Shown: positions 24,781 to 31,393 of the stretch, in pieces
Numbering within the stretch: the stretch's first letter is position 1
Layout: every line of letters begins with the position of its first letter
Assembly (NCBI RefSeq): GCF_001418135.1
Contig: NZ_LIPQ01000134.1
Location: 1 to 32,851, forward strand
Direction of reading: 5' to 3'
DNA: 32,851 nucleotides
Source: Streptomyces aureus
GTDB lineage: Bacteria; Actinomycetota; Actinomycetes; Streptomycetales; Streptomycetaceae
Notes under the pieces: model-generated
Database searches by the model: none
Seen by the model: only the letters and a program-made list of their open reading frames with translations
Told to the model about the DNA's origin: nothing
Program-made: the position numbers and the translations under genes

Positions 24781-25410
24781 CTAGCGGGAGGAGGCGATGC
24801 CGTCGTCGGGCGCGTCCCCTGAGGTGAGCAGGTCGGCCAGGGCCCCGCGCAGCGCACGGGTCGCCCGGACGACTTCCTCGTGGGCACGCACCTTGTCGTC
24901 GAGAGCGGCCAGCATGCGGCCGACCTCGTGCTGTTCCGCGGGCGGGGGCAGCCGGACCGACAGCTGGCCGAGCATCCGCAGGGAGACGTGCTGGACGGCC
25001 GAGCCGGTGGCCACGCGCTGGAACCACCGCTGGGTCGCGGGCGCGGACAGATACGCCACCAGGTACGCGGAATCGACGGCTGCCGGGTCCCGCACACGGA
25101 GGCGGATGAGGTGCGGCCCGTTGAGCCATCCCTGTTCGGCCTCGGTGACCAGCGCGACCCTGCCGACCGTCCCCGACCGGGTGAGGAGGACGTCCCCGGC
25201 ACTGAGCCGGTAGTCCCGGCCGGGCCGCCGGCCGTCCGGGTCCAGATGACGCTCGGGCACGCGGGTGAGCCGGTGACCGACGAGGTCGCGGGCGCCCACC
25301 ACCGGGACGCCCACCTCACGGAACTCCTCGGGCCGGACGACCAGCCCGATCTGGATGTCGCACAGATCGGCGAGCGTCCGAGGCATCCGGCCTCCGTCGC
25401 GGTCCGTCAT
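24781..25410 (-). CDS. half-size type I restriction specificity (HsdS-like) subunit
   Basis: The protein is 209 aa, starting at ATG 25410, which overlaps the methylase stop by 4 nt. It contains one target recognition domain (about 10-150; LADLCDIQIGLVV at the start, GDVLLTRSGTVGRVALV in the middle, RMLGQLSVRLPPPAEQ at its end). One conserved coiled-coil spacer follows (EQHEVGRMLAALDDKVRAHE). Ordinary HsdS has two recognition domains and about 400 aa; half-size versions can dimerise and read a palindromic bipartite site. With the upstream methylase it should give sequence-specific adenine methylation. No HsdR gene lies in the window. Confidence 0.85.
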   Translation of the reverse strand: MTDRDGGRMPRTLADLCDIQIGLVVRPEEFREVGVPVVGARDLVGHRLTRVPERHLDPDGRRPGRDYRLSAGDVLLTRSGTVGRVALVTEAEQGWLNGPHLIRLRVRDPAAVDSAYLVAYLSAPATQRWFQRVATGSAVQHVSLRMLGQLSVRLPPPAEQHEVGRMLAALDDKVRAHEEVVRATRALRGALADLLTSGDAPDDGIASSR

Positions 25411-27068
25411 CGTTTCCCCTGCCACTCGCCGAGTACCCGGGCCGCGCGCTCGTCGGCAGCTCTCGCGGCCTCCTCCCGGACTGCCAGTTCCGCGATCAGC
25501 CGCTCGACCTCGGCGCGGCCGGAGCCCCCGAGTACGGCGGATTCCTCCTGGGGAACGTACAAGGCCGGCGTCAGCACGTGATCGCGCAGGGCGATCTCCG
25601 CGACGGGCACCGAGACGCTGAACCCCCTCCTCCCGTGGAAGGGCTCGCCCGCCTCGCGGGCCCCGCGCCACCGGGAGCAGGTGTCGATCAGGGTTCCGAC
25701 GTCGCCCGCGGAGAGCTCCCGCCGCGCTCGGTTCGTCATGGAGCCCAGGGACTCGGCGTCGACGAACAGGACCTCGTCACCGCGCCCGGTCGGAGGCCTC
25801 AGGAGCCAGAGCGTCGCCCTGACGCCCGTTGCCCGCCCGAACAGCTGAGCAGGAAGGGCGATCAGTGCTTCGACGGCCCCGTCGTGGACCATGCGGCTGC
25901 GGATCGCCTGCTCCGCCGCGTTCGTCGACTGGGCCGCGATGTCCGGCATGAGGACTGCGGCCCGCCCCTCCTCCGCGAGTGCGGCCAGTGCCAGCTGGAG
26001 CCAGGCGAAGTTGCCGTTGGCCGCCGGTGGCGTCCCGTAGCGGAACGCGTCCGGGTCCCAGCCGCGCTCGCCTGCCCGCAGGTTGAAGGGAGGGTTGGTC
26101 GCCACGCGGGTGTAACGGCCCATGGCGTGGGGGGGCCGGTCCGGTGCGGGACGCGCCCGCCACCCGTCGAGCTCCGGTTCGACGCCTCGGACGCGCAACC
26201 GCATGCGGACGAGGTGAGCGCTGTTCTCGTCCCCGCAGATGCCGTGCGCCCCGAGTCCGGCCGGGCCCGCTTCCGTACGGGTGTCCGCGGCCACTTCCCG
26301 GCCGGCCGACACGCACGCGTCCAGGAGTTCACCCGTGCGGCAGTACGGGTCGAAGGCGGGTCCGAACGTGGGCAGCAGTCCCGCCATGAGGTGGCGCAGG
26401 GCCGGCGGCGTGATGATCTCGCCGCCGCGTGCGTCCACGTCCATGCGCAGCTCCACCAGGCGGTCGAGGGCTTCCGCCGCCGACTCCGGGTCCCACTCGG
26501 CCTCCGCCAGGGCGGTGGCGGAGTGCCGCAGCACGCTGTCGAACCGGTCCGTGTCGGGGAATCCGCCGCGTTCGTCGAGCCGTCCCGGCGACCACACCCC
26601 GTCGTCGACGAGCGCGTACCGCAGGCGGCCCCAGCTCTGTGTCACATGGTCGCGGTAACGACGGTCGTCGGCGCCCGCTCGGGTGCCGAAGATGTAGACG
26701 AGCGCGAGGAGCACGTCCAGATGATCGGCCCGCTGGAGATCGTCCCGCGCTTCGAGCAGGCGGCGGACGACGGTCAGGGGCGTGGGGCCGTGCTCCCGGC
26801 CGAGAGCTGCCAGGAAGCGATCCCCGTACGTGGTCCCGGGGAGCTCGCCCTCACGCAGGGCCGGTGCCGGAATCCTCCGCTTCCGGAGCCAGGCCCCGAC
26901 GTCCTCGGCGAGGAAGAGGTCCGCCCTGCCCGTTCCGGTCGCCATGCTGTCCACAGCCTGGGGAAAGTCCGGGTACCGGCCGGCCCAGTTGGTCACGGCC
27001 GGCCGGTTCACCCCGGCCAGCTCGGCGATCCGGGACCGGGTGACCAGCGTGTCGTCGGGTTTCCGCAT
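25407..27068 (-). CDS. N6-adenine DNA methylase (HsdM-like) with N-terminal HTH
   Basis: The protein is 553 aa, starting at ATG 27068 with AGAGGAA upstream. Residues 10-40 form a MerR-like helix-turn-helix (SRIAELAGVNRPAVTNWAGR), fused to an N6_Mtase domain. Motif I appears as FDPYCRTGELLDAC near 240, where most HsdM proteins have DPxxGxGG, and motif IV is ATNPPF at 323-328. An ATP/SAM-pocket region and TNAAEQAIRSRMVHDGAVEA follow, then a helical C-terminus resembling the S-contact region. It should methylate adenine using SAM, guided by the overlapping specificity gene. It sits 14 nt downstream of the Abi/HEPN-like gene. The HTH suggests self-regulation or an added DNA-reading role. Confidence 0.87.
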   Translation of the reverse strand: MRKPDDTLVTRSRIAELAGVNRPAVTNWAGRYPDFPQAVDSMATGTGRADLFLAEDVGAWLRKRRIPAPALREGELPGTTYGDRFLAALGREHGPTPLTVVRRLLEARDDLQRADHLDVLLALVYIFGTRAGADDRRYRDHVTQSWGRLRYALVDDGVWSPGRLDERGGFPDTDRFDSVLRHSATALAEAEWDPESAAEALDRLVELRMDVDARGGEIITPPALRHLMAGLLPTFGPAFDPYCRTGELLDACVSAGREVAADTRTEAGPAGLGAHGICGDENSAHLVRMRLRVRGVEPELDGWRARPAPDRPPHAMGRYTRVATNPPFNLRAGERGWDPDAFRYGTPPAANGNFAWLQLALAALAEEGRAAVLMPDIAAQSTNAAEQAIRSRMVHDGAVEALIALPAQLFGRATGVRATLWLLRPPTGRGDEVLFVDAESLGSMTNRARRELSAGDVGTLIDTCSRWRGAREAGEPFHGRRGFSVSVPVAEIALRDHVLTPALYVPQEESAVLGGSGRAEVERLIAELAVREEAARAADERAARVLGEWQGKR

Positions 27069-27082
27069 GACGGCCGTTCCTC

Positions 27083-27739
27083 TCAGAATCGCGGCGAGTG
27101 CCGCCCGCTCAGCACGGCGCCCTTCGCCGCCAGGACCTCCGGGAACCGGTCCATCGACCGGACTTCCTTGGCGAGCACCTCGTTCACGTATCCCATGATC
27201 CGGTAGAGCTTCGTGTGGTCCGCCGCGAGGTCCCGGGCGTGAACGGGTTCGTGGTGCATGATCCGGTTCCGCAGCAGCACGAGGGACCACAGCTGGTCGT
27301 ACAGCGTGTCGCGGCGACCCGAGTAACCCGGGAAGGCCTTGCGCACGGCCGGCACCCAGCAGGTCCGGTCGTACCGCCTGGTCAGCAACGACGCCCAGAA
27401 GCCGAACGACAACTCCGCCACCACGTCGTCCGGCGTCCCCGCCGAGCGGTTCCGGCGGCACTGGGCGCGCGCCTGCTCGACCTTGCGCAGGGTGTCGTCG
27501 GTCAGCGGGGCGACCCGCCACCAGTCCGCGCGGCCGTGGTGGGCGGTCAGCTCGCGGTGGACGGCGTTGCGCAGGGCGACCTCAAGGCAGTGAAACGGCC
27601 CGAAGAGCGCGCCGGACACCTCGATGTTCCACCAGTACAGCCGTGTGGCGCGAAGCGCGTCACCCCGTGCGGCTCGCAGATACGTGTCGAACCGCGGCGC
27701 CGAGAACGCGCCGGACATCCATTCGGGCACCTCGCCCAT
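27083..27739 (-). CDS. Abi-like protein with HEPN-type RNase motif
   Basis: The protein is 218 aa, starting at ATG 27739, preceded by GGGGGAG. It is all-helical and resembles the Abi (Abi_2/AbiD-F type) abortive infection family, with early FDTYLRAARGD and NIEVSGALFGPFHCLEVALR. A candidate HEPN motif R157-x4-H162 falls in LLRNRIMHHEPV, the usual catalytic site of HEPN ribonucleases. R57 and H61 form a second R-x3-H. It is first in a tight leftward set with the methylase (14-nt gap) and specificity genes. RNA cleavage leading to growth arrest upon phage infection is inferred from the family; the target and trigger are unknown. Confidence 0.8.
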   Translation of the reverse strand: MGEVPEWMSGAFSAPRFDTYLRAARGDALRATRLYWWNIEVSGALFGPFHCLEVALRNAVHRELTAHHGRADWWRVAPLTDDTLRKVEQARAQCRRNRSAGTPDDVVAELSFGFWASLLTRRYDRTCWVPAVRKAFPGYSGRRDTLYDQLWSLVLLRNRIMHHEPVHARDLAADHTKLYRIMGYVNEVLAKEVRSMDRFPEVLAAKGAVLSGRHSPRF

Positions 27740-27859
27740 GCACTCCCCCGATGACGATTTCCAGCGACGCGTGTCACGGCGGCCGGCGGCCGCCACCTGT
27801 GGCGCCCGGCCGGTTCGGACGCTAAGCTCTGCTCTTGAAAGCTTCAGGCTCGCCTCTGC

Positions 27860-27889
27860 ATGCACGCCACCTGGAGCACGGCTTTGTGA
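27860..27889 (+). CDS. possible 9-codon leader peptide before a terminator
   Basis: The short frame MHATWSTAL stops 1 nt before a strong terminator hairpin on the plus strand. The spacing resembles ribosome-mediated attenuators, but there is no clear ribosome site. Whether it is translated is unknown. Confidence 0.3.
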   Translation: MHATWSTAL

Positions 27890-27890
27890 G

Positions 27891-27921
27891 ACCCCCGGCC
27901 ACGCCACATGCGGCCGGGGGT
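27891..27921 (+). terminator. strong hairpin terminator in the gap upstream of the Abi gene
   Basis: Perfect 10-bp arms ACCCCCGGCC (27891-27900) and GGCCGGGGGT (27912-27921) with an 11-nt loop are followed by TTTCG. It terminates plus-strand RNA started near 27800-27830, although no plus-strand gene is annotated before it, or acts on leftward readthrough towards the Abi gene. Confidence 0.75.
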
Positions 27922-27943
27922 TTCGCGCGTTCCGGAGAACCCG

Positions 27944-28009
27944 TTGCGAGAGAACGTAGCGCAACACCGCGAGACGATCAAGTGCATCGCGGTCATAGCA
28001 ATTCTGTGA
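27944..28009 (+). pseudogene. possible truncated gene downstream of the attenuator-like hairpin
   Basis: A 21-codon frame from TTG 27944 follows GGAG with normal spacing and ends at the TGA 28007-28009. It contains MRENVAQHRET then a hydrophobic end. It could be the 5' stub of a gene once governed by the leader and hairpin. A dyad GTTGCG/CGCAAC (27943-27965) overlaps the start. This is speculative. The rest of the 27740-28102 gap shows nothing else I can support. Confidence 0.25.
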
Positions 28010-28036
28010 ACCCTTGAGGTCGGTCCGAGGCGTGCG

Positions 28037-28068
28037 GAAGGCCCGCCGGCATACGCCGACGGGCCTTC
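28037..28068 (-). terminator. hairpin terminator of the nitrobindin-like gene
   Basis: AAGGCCCGCCGGC (28038-28050) pairs with GCCGACGGGCCTT (28055-28067) with one mismatch and an ATAC loop. It lies 35 nt beyond the minus-strand stop codon. Confidence 0.75.
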
Positions 28069-28102
28069 ACAAGCGCGGGTGGCCTCGAAGAGACCGGCCT
28101 TC

Positions 28103-28675
28103 CTAGCGGAAGAAGGCGATGCCGTCGTCCGGCAGGTCGCCGAGGTTGCGGGCCATGTCCGCGACCTCCTCCGGCGTCACGACCTTCTTCAGGTGCGCCG
28201 ACATGTACGGCCGCAGCGGGACCTCGGGGGTCGCCTTCTCGCCCACCCACATGAGGTCGCTCTTGACGTAGCCGTAGAGGCGCTTGCCACCGGAGTACGG
28301 GCCCGAGGCCGCGGTGCGGGCGACCGCGTCCGTGGCGAGGTCGATCTGCGGCTTCTGGTCGGCGAGCTCGCCGTACCAGATCTCGACGATGCCCTGGTCG
28401 CGGACCATGACGACCTCGACCTTGCGGTCCTTGTCGATGCGCCAGTAGCCGCTCTCGCTCTCCAGCGGACGGACCTTGTTGCCCTCGTTGTCCAGGACCC
28501 AGGAGTGGGACGTGTACTCGAGGAAGTCCCGGCCGTCGTGGCTGAACGTCACGGACTGCCCGAAGTTGCACTTCTCGGCGCCGGGGAAGTCGGACACACC
28601 CGCGCCCTCCCACGTGCCGAGCAGGAACGCGAGGGGGACGAGGTCCGGGTTGAGGTCGGACGGGATCTCGATCAT
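28103..28675 (-). CDS. nitrobindin-like heme-binding beta-barrel (FABP family)
   Basis: The protein is 190 aa. The signature near the N-terminus is FLLGTWEGAGV, the GxWxGxG hallmark of nitrobindin and THAP4-like ten-stranded beta barrels. A series of beta strands follows (GQSVTFSHDGRDFLEYTSHS, VEVVMVRDQGIVEIWYG), and the C-terminal part includes SAHLKKV, whose His could be the proximal heme ligand. Nitrobindins bind ferric heme and detoxify peroxynitrite. The ATG at 28675 has no good ribosome site. It follows a 32-residue membrane peptide gene by 41 bp on the same strand, and the two may be cotranscribed. Confidence 0.88.
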   Translation of the reverse strand: MIEIPSDLNPDLVPLAFLLGTWEGAGVSDFPGAEKCNFGQSVTFSHDGRDFLEYTSHSWVLDNEGNKVRPLESESGYWRIDKDRKVEVVMVRDQGIVEIWYGELADQKPQIDLATDAVARTAASGPYSGGKRLYGYVKSDLMWVGEKATPEVPLRPYMSAHLKKVVTPEEVADMARNLGDLPDDGIAFFR

Positions 28676-28716
28676 GAGCAGCTCTGGCGTTCTCTAGAAG
28701 TGGTTGGCGAGAAGGA

Positions 28717-28815
28717 TTAGCGCTGGCCCTGGTACAGCTTCTTCACGGCCAGACCGGCGAAGGCGATCACGCCGACGGCGACCAGGACCAGGAGGATTTC
28801 GAAGAAGATGATCAC
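28717..28815 (-). CDS. 32-residue single-pass membrane peptide
   Basis: This small gene starts at GTG 28815, with GGAG 7 nt upstream, and ends with TAA at 28717-28719. It encodes one membrane helix (IIFFEILLVLVAVGVIAFAG) with a basic tail (LAVKKLYQGQR), so the tail likely faces the cytosol. I recall nearly identical short proteins at this place in other streptomycetes. It precedes the nitrobindin-like gene and is divergent from the DsrE gene. Its function is unknown; a small protein that modulates a membrane partner is possible. Confidence 0.7.
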   Translation of the reverse strand: MIIFFEILLVLVAVGVIAFAGLAVKKLYQGQR

Positions 28816-28951
28816 AGGGTGCTCCTCGACTGAGCGGTGAAGGCGGAACGGGCCGGACCCCAGCTTAGTGGGCGGGGGCCGGGGCCACTCGGTGAGGTGG
28901 GTCTCGCGCGCTGTGACCGGCGCGACGGTGCAGCGCATTACAGTTCGACAC

Positions 28952-29317
28952 ATGCCGAAGAAGCTCGTGATCAAGGTGACCGCGGGGGCCGAGGCCCCCG
29001 AACGCTGCTCCCAGGCCTTCACGGTGGCCGCCGTCGCCGCCGCCAGCGGCGTCGAGGTCTCGCTCTGGCTGACCGGCGAGTCCTCGTGGTTCGCCCTCCC
29101 GGGCCGCGCCGCCGAGTTCGAGCTCCCGCACGCCGCACCCCTCCCGGACCTGATCGACGGGATCGTGGCGGGCGGCGGGCGCATCACGGTCTGCACGCAG
29201 TGCGCGGCCCGCCGTGACATCGAGGAGAAGGACCTCCTGGAGGGCTTCCGCATCGCCGGCGCCCAGCTCTTCGTGCAGGAGGCGATGGCGGACGAGACGC
29301 AGGCACTCGTCTACTAG
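28952..29317 (+). CDS. DsrE-family protein with CxxC motif
   Basis: The protein is 121 aa, starting at ATG 28952 (MPKKLVIKVTAGAEAPERC). A TACAGT -10-like box at 28939-28944 lies 7 nt before the ATG and there is no ribosome site, so the mRNA is probably leaderless. The fold is DsrE-like: beta strand, then AFTVAAVAAASGVEVSLWLT, then RITVCTQCAARRDI with a CxxC. DsrE-type proteins carry sulfur as persulfide or act in redox. It lies 1 kb from a rhodanese-type sulfurtransferase and a cysteine leader peptide, so a sulfur-relay role is plausible but inferred. Confidence 0.85.
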   Translation: MPKKLVIKVTAGAEAPERCSQAFTVAAVAAASGVEVSLWLTGESSWFALPGRAAEFELPHAAPLPDLIDGIVAGGGRITVCTQCAARRDIEEKDLLEGFRIAGAQLFVQEAMADETQALVY

Positions 29318-29347
29318 TCGGCCACCGCCGGCCGGACCGGCCGGCGG

Positions 29348-29611
29348 TCAGGGCTCCCGGCGCTTCTTCCCGTCCAGCTCGTCCCACCACTCGTCCGACG
29401 TCGGATCGCCCGAGGGGTCGTCCCACCAGCGATCCTCCGGGCCCCGACGGTTCGCGACCATCGCGGCGACCGGGGGGATGACCATGGCGACCACGCACAT
29501 GCCGATGGCCACCGGCATCGAGAAGAGGCGCACGACGGCCCAGGCGCCCACGAAGAGCAGCAGGCAGGCGCCCATCATCCAGAAATAGACGTGGCGACGT
29601 CGTGCGTACAC
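29348..29611 (-). CDS. DUF3099 small membrane protein
   Basis: The protein is 87 aa with a GTG start at 29611 (no better start upstream in frame). Two membrane helices cover residues 8-30 (FWMMGACLLLFVGAWAVV) and 33-53 (PVAIGMCVVAMVIPPVAAMV). A conserved NRRGPEDRWW tail with WWD repeats follows. The pattern is that of actinobacterial DUF3099 proteins; the function is not known. It is convergent with the DsrE gene and lies downstream of a long terminator. Confidence 0.82.
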   Translation of the reverse strand: MYARRRHVYFWMMGACLLLFVGAWAVVRLFSMPVAIGMCVVAMVIPPVAAMVANRRGPEDRWWDDPSGDPTSDEWWDELDGKKRREP

Positions 29612-29628
29612 ACCTTCAGGGTACGACC

Positions 29629-29688
29629 GAAGGGCCGTGCCTCAAGTCCTGGAAATGGCGTCCAACCCCCCAGGAGGCACGGCCCTTC
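29629..29688 (-). terminator. long hairpin terminator after the DUF1416 gene
   Basis: Perfect 15-bp arms GAAGGGCCGTGCCTC (29629-29643) and GAGGCACGGCCCTTC (29674-29688) enclose 30 nt, in which a TCCTGG/CCAGGA pair can extend the stem. It separates the sulfurtransferase-DUF1416 unit from DUF3099. Confidence 0.75.
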
Positions 29689-29708
29689 GGCCGGTTCGGT
29701 GTCGCGGA

Positions 29709-29996
29709 TCAGACCGCGATGGCGACCTCCGCGAGGCCACCGTGCTGCGCCACGACCTGACGGTCGGCGGTGCCGCCGGGGACCAGGGCGCGGACGGTCC
29801 AGGTGCCCTCGGCCGCGTAGAAACGGAACTGGCCGGTGGCGGAGGTCGGGACCTCGGCCGTGAACTCGCCGGTCGAGTCCAGGAGGCGGACGTAACCGGT
29901 GACGGGCTGGCCGTCCTTGGTCACGAAGCCCTGGATGGTGGTCTCACCGGGCTTGATCGTCGAGGCGTCGGGGCCGCCGGGCTGCGCTCCACACAT
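29709..29996 (-). CDS. DUF1416 (SseC-like) protein
   Basis: The protein is 95 aa, with AAGGA before the ATG at 29996. It is all beta, like a carboxypeptidase-regulatory or transthyretin-type domain (TTIQGFVTKDGQPVTGYVRL, then FRFYAAEGTWTVRALVPGG), with one Cys at position 2. It follows the sulfurtransferase gene by 49 bp on the same strand, mirroring sseC2 (Rv0814c) beside cysA2 (Rv0815c) in M. tuberculosis as I recall. It is presumed to work with the sulfurtransferase; its biochemical role is not known. Confidence 0.88.
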   Translation of the reverse strand: MCGAQPGGPDASTIKPGETTIQGFVTKDGQPVTGYVRLLDSTGEFTAEVPTSATGQFRFYAAEGTWTVRALVPGGTADRQVVAQHGGLAEVAIAV

Positions 29997-30045
29997 GTCG
30001 TTCTGTCCTTACGGTCGAGGGGTCCGGAGGAGGGAGGGTCCGGGG

Positions 30046-30891
30046 TTACTTGTTGGCGCCGAGCTCGATCGGCACGCCGACGAGGGAGCCGTACTCGGTC
30101 CACGAGCCGTCGTAGTTCTTGACGTTGGAGACCCCGAGCAGCTCGTGCAGCACGAACCAGGTCAGCGCGGAGCGCTCACCGATGCGGCAGTAGGCGATGG
30201 TGTCCTTCGCCAGATCGACCTGCTCGTCCTCGTAGAGGGCCTTGAGCTCGTCGTCCGACTTGAACGTGCCGTCGTCGTTGGCGTTCTTCGACCACGGGAT
30301 GTTGCGGGCGCTCGGCACGTGGCCGGGACGCTGCGACTGCTCCTGCGGGAGGTGCGCCGGGGCGAGCAGCTTGCCGGAGAACTCGTCGGGCGAGCGGACG
30401 TCGACCAGGTTCTGGGCGCCGATCGCGGCCACGACGTCGTCGCGGAAGGCGCGGATCGAGGAGTCCTGGGCCTTGGCCTTGTACTCCGTGGCCGGGCGGG
30501 CCGGCACGGCGGAACCGTCGACCAGGTCGCGGGAGTCGAGCTCCCACTTCTTGCGGCCGCCGTCGAGGAGCTTCACGTCCTGGTGGCCGTAGAGCTTGAA
30601 GTACCAGTAGGCGTAGGAGGCGAACCAGTTGTTGTTGCCGCCGTAGAGGACGACCGTGGTGTCGTTCGCGATGCCCTTCGCCGAGAGGAGCTTCTCGAAG
30701 CCCTCCTGGTCGATGAAGTCGCGGCGGACCGGGTCCTGAAGGTCCTGGGTCCAGTCGATACGGATGGCGTTGCGGATGTGGTTCTTCTCGTAGGCCGAGG
30801 TGTCCTCGTCCACCTCGACGATGGCGACCTGCGGGTTGTCGAGGTTGGCCTCGACCCAGTCCGCGTCGACCAGGACGTCGCTGCGAGCCAT
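30046..30891 (-). CDS. cysA: thiosulfate sulfurtransferase with tandem rhodanese domains
   Basis: The protein is 281 aa, with GGAGGAG ahead of the ATG. Two rhodanese domains are visible: an inactive first one (LVDADWVEANLDNP; AIVEVDEDTSAYEKNHI; LYGGNNNWFASYAYW, with Asn in place of the active Cys region) and an active second one with the catalytic loop CRIGERSALTWFVL, plus NLVDVRSPDEF. It transfers sulfane sulfur from thiosulfate to cyanide or a thiol acceptor and corresponds to mycobacterial CysA2/SseA-like enzymes. It lies 200 bp downstream of a cysteine-bearing leader peptide and upstream of DUF1416, in the same direction. Confidence 0.93.
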   Translation of the reverse strand: MARSDVLVDADWVEANLDNPQVAIVEVDEDTSAYEKNHIRNAIRIDWTQDLQDPVRRDFIDQEGFEKLLSAKGIANDTTVVLYGGNNNWFASYAYWYFKLYGHQDVKLLDGGRKKWELDSRDLVDGSAVPARPATEYKAKAQDSSIRAFRDDVVAAIGAQNLVDVRSPDEFSGKLLAPAHLPQEQSQRPGHVPSARNIPWSKNANDDGTFKSDDELKALYEDEQVDLAKDTIAYCRIGERSALTWFVLHELLGVSNVKNYDGSWTEYGSLVGVPIELGANK

Positions 30892-31044
30892 GCTGTTCTC
30901 CTCCGGGGCAGTGTGCGGCGGTGTGGTGCGGGTGTGCGATGTGGTGCGGTACGCCTCGTCGCGGGCGGCTCGTCGGGTGACGTGTCGGTGGACGTGTCGG
31001 GCAAGCGGACGTGCGTGACGGACGTGCGTACGGCTACACGGGGC

Positions 31045-31068
31045 GGCCCCGACCTCGGTCGGAGGGCC
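31045..31068 (-). promoter_or_regulatory. hairpin in the leader between the Cys peptide and the sulfurtransferase gene
   Basis: CCGACC (31049-31054) and GGTCGG (31057-31062) with flanking GGCC/GGGCC can form a compact hairpin about 30 nt after the leader peptide stop. It could be an attenuator or antiterminator element. Pairing is seen; the function is inferred. Confidence 0.35.
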
Positions 31069-31096
31069 TGAGGAATACGGGAGTGGTGAGTCCCGC

Positions 31097-31177
31097 TCAG
31101 ACGGAGCGACAGAGCATGGCGGCGACGCGGCACAGGTCTACTGCCCGCCGCTTCGTGAGATCCGCCTGTCGCTTCAT
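31097..31177 (-). CDS. cysteine-containing leader peptide upstream of the sulfurtransferase gene
   Basis: The 26-residue frame starts at ATG 31177, with GAGGG just upstream, and ends at TGA 31097-31099. It reads MKRQADLTKRRAVDLCRVAA followed by MLCRSV. The LTKRRAVDLCRVAAMLCR-type core is a short conserved peptide I recall being annotated as a putative leader peptide in many streptomycetes in front of sulfur genes. Two Cys codons lie near its end. Ribosome stalling when cysteine is short could expose the sulfurtransferase gene, which begins about 205 nt downstream. Confidence 0.8.
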   Translation of the reverse strand: MKRQADLTKRRAVDLCRVAAMLCRSV

Positions 31178-31393
31178 GCCCTCGATCGTAGGGACGGACA
31201 GGCGGCCGTGTCACCGGTGTGTCGTATTTTGAGACGCGATCGTCCGAGATGTGAGACGTGGTCACCGTACGAGAGAGCTCCGGACGCCTCCGCAGCGGGA
31301 CGCCCGGTTCTGATTCTGCTGGTCGGACAGCGGTGTCTCAGCATGTGACCAACGGGTACACGCCGGGACCCTCCGGACGGCCTTCCGGCGCCG
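31178..31393 (-). promoter_or_regulatory. control region upstream of the leader peptide with repeated TGAGAC motifs
   Basis: TGAGAC occurs at 31230-31235 and 31252-31257 in the same orientation, 22 bp apart (two helical turns), and inverted at 31335-31340. A CACCGGTG palindrome lies at 31212-31219. A regulator binding one DNA face is likely; I cannot name it. A weak CCGGA/TCCGG hairpin near 31374-31389 may end the LmeA-like gene transcript. Confidence 0.4.

Noticed and set aside
27820..27921. tRNA or tmRNA gene before the hairpin at 27891.
   Set aside because: No T-arm consensus, acceptor stem or CCA end can be fitted.
24781..28102. Prophage or integrative element carrying the methylase cassette.
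   Set aside because: No integrase, tRNA attachment site or flanking long direct repeats are visible; simple insertion remains possible.
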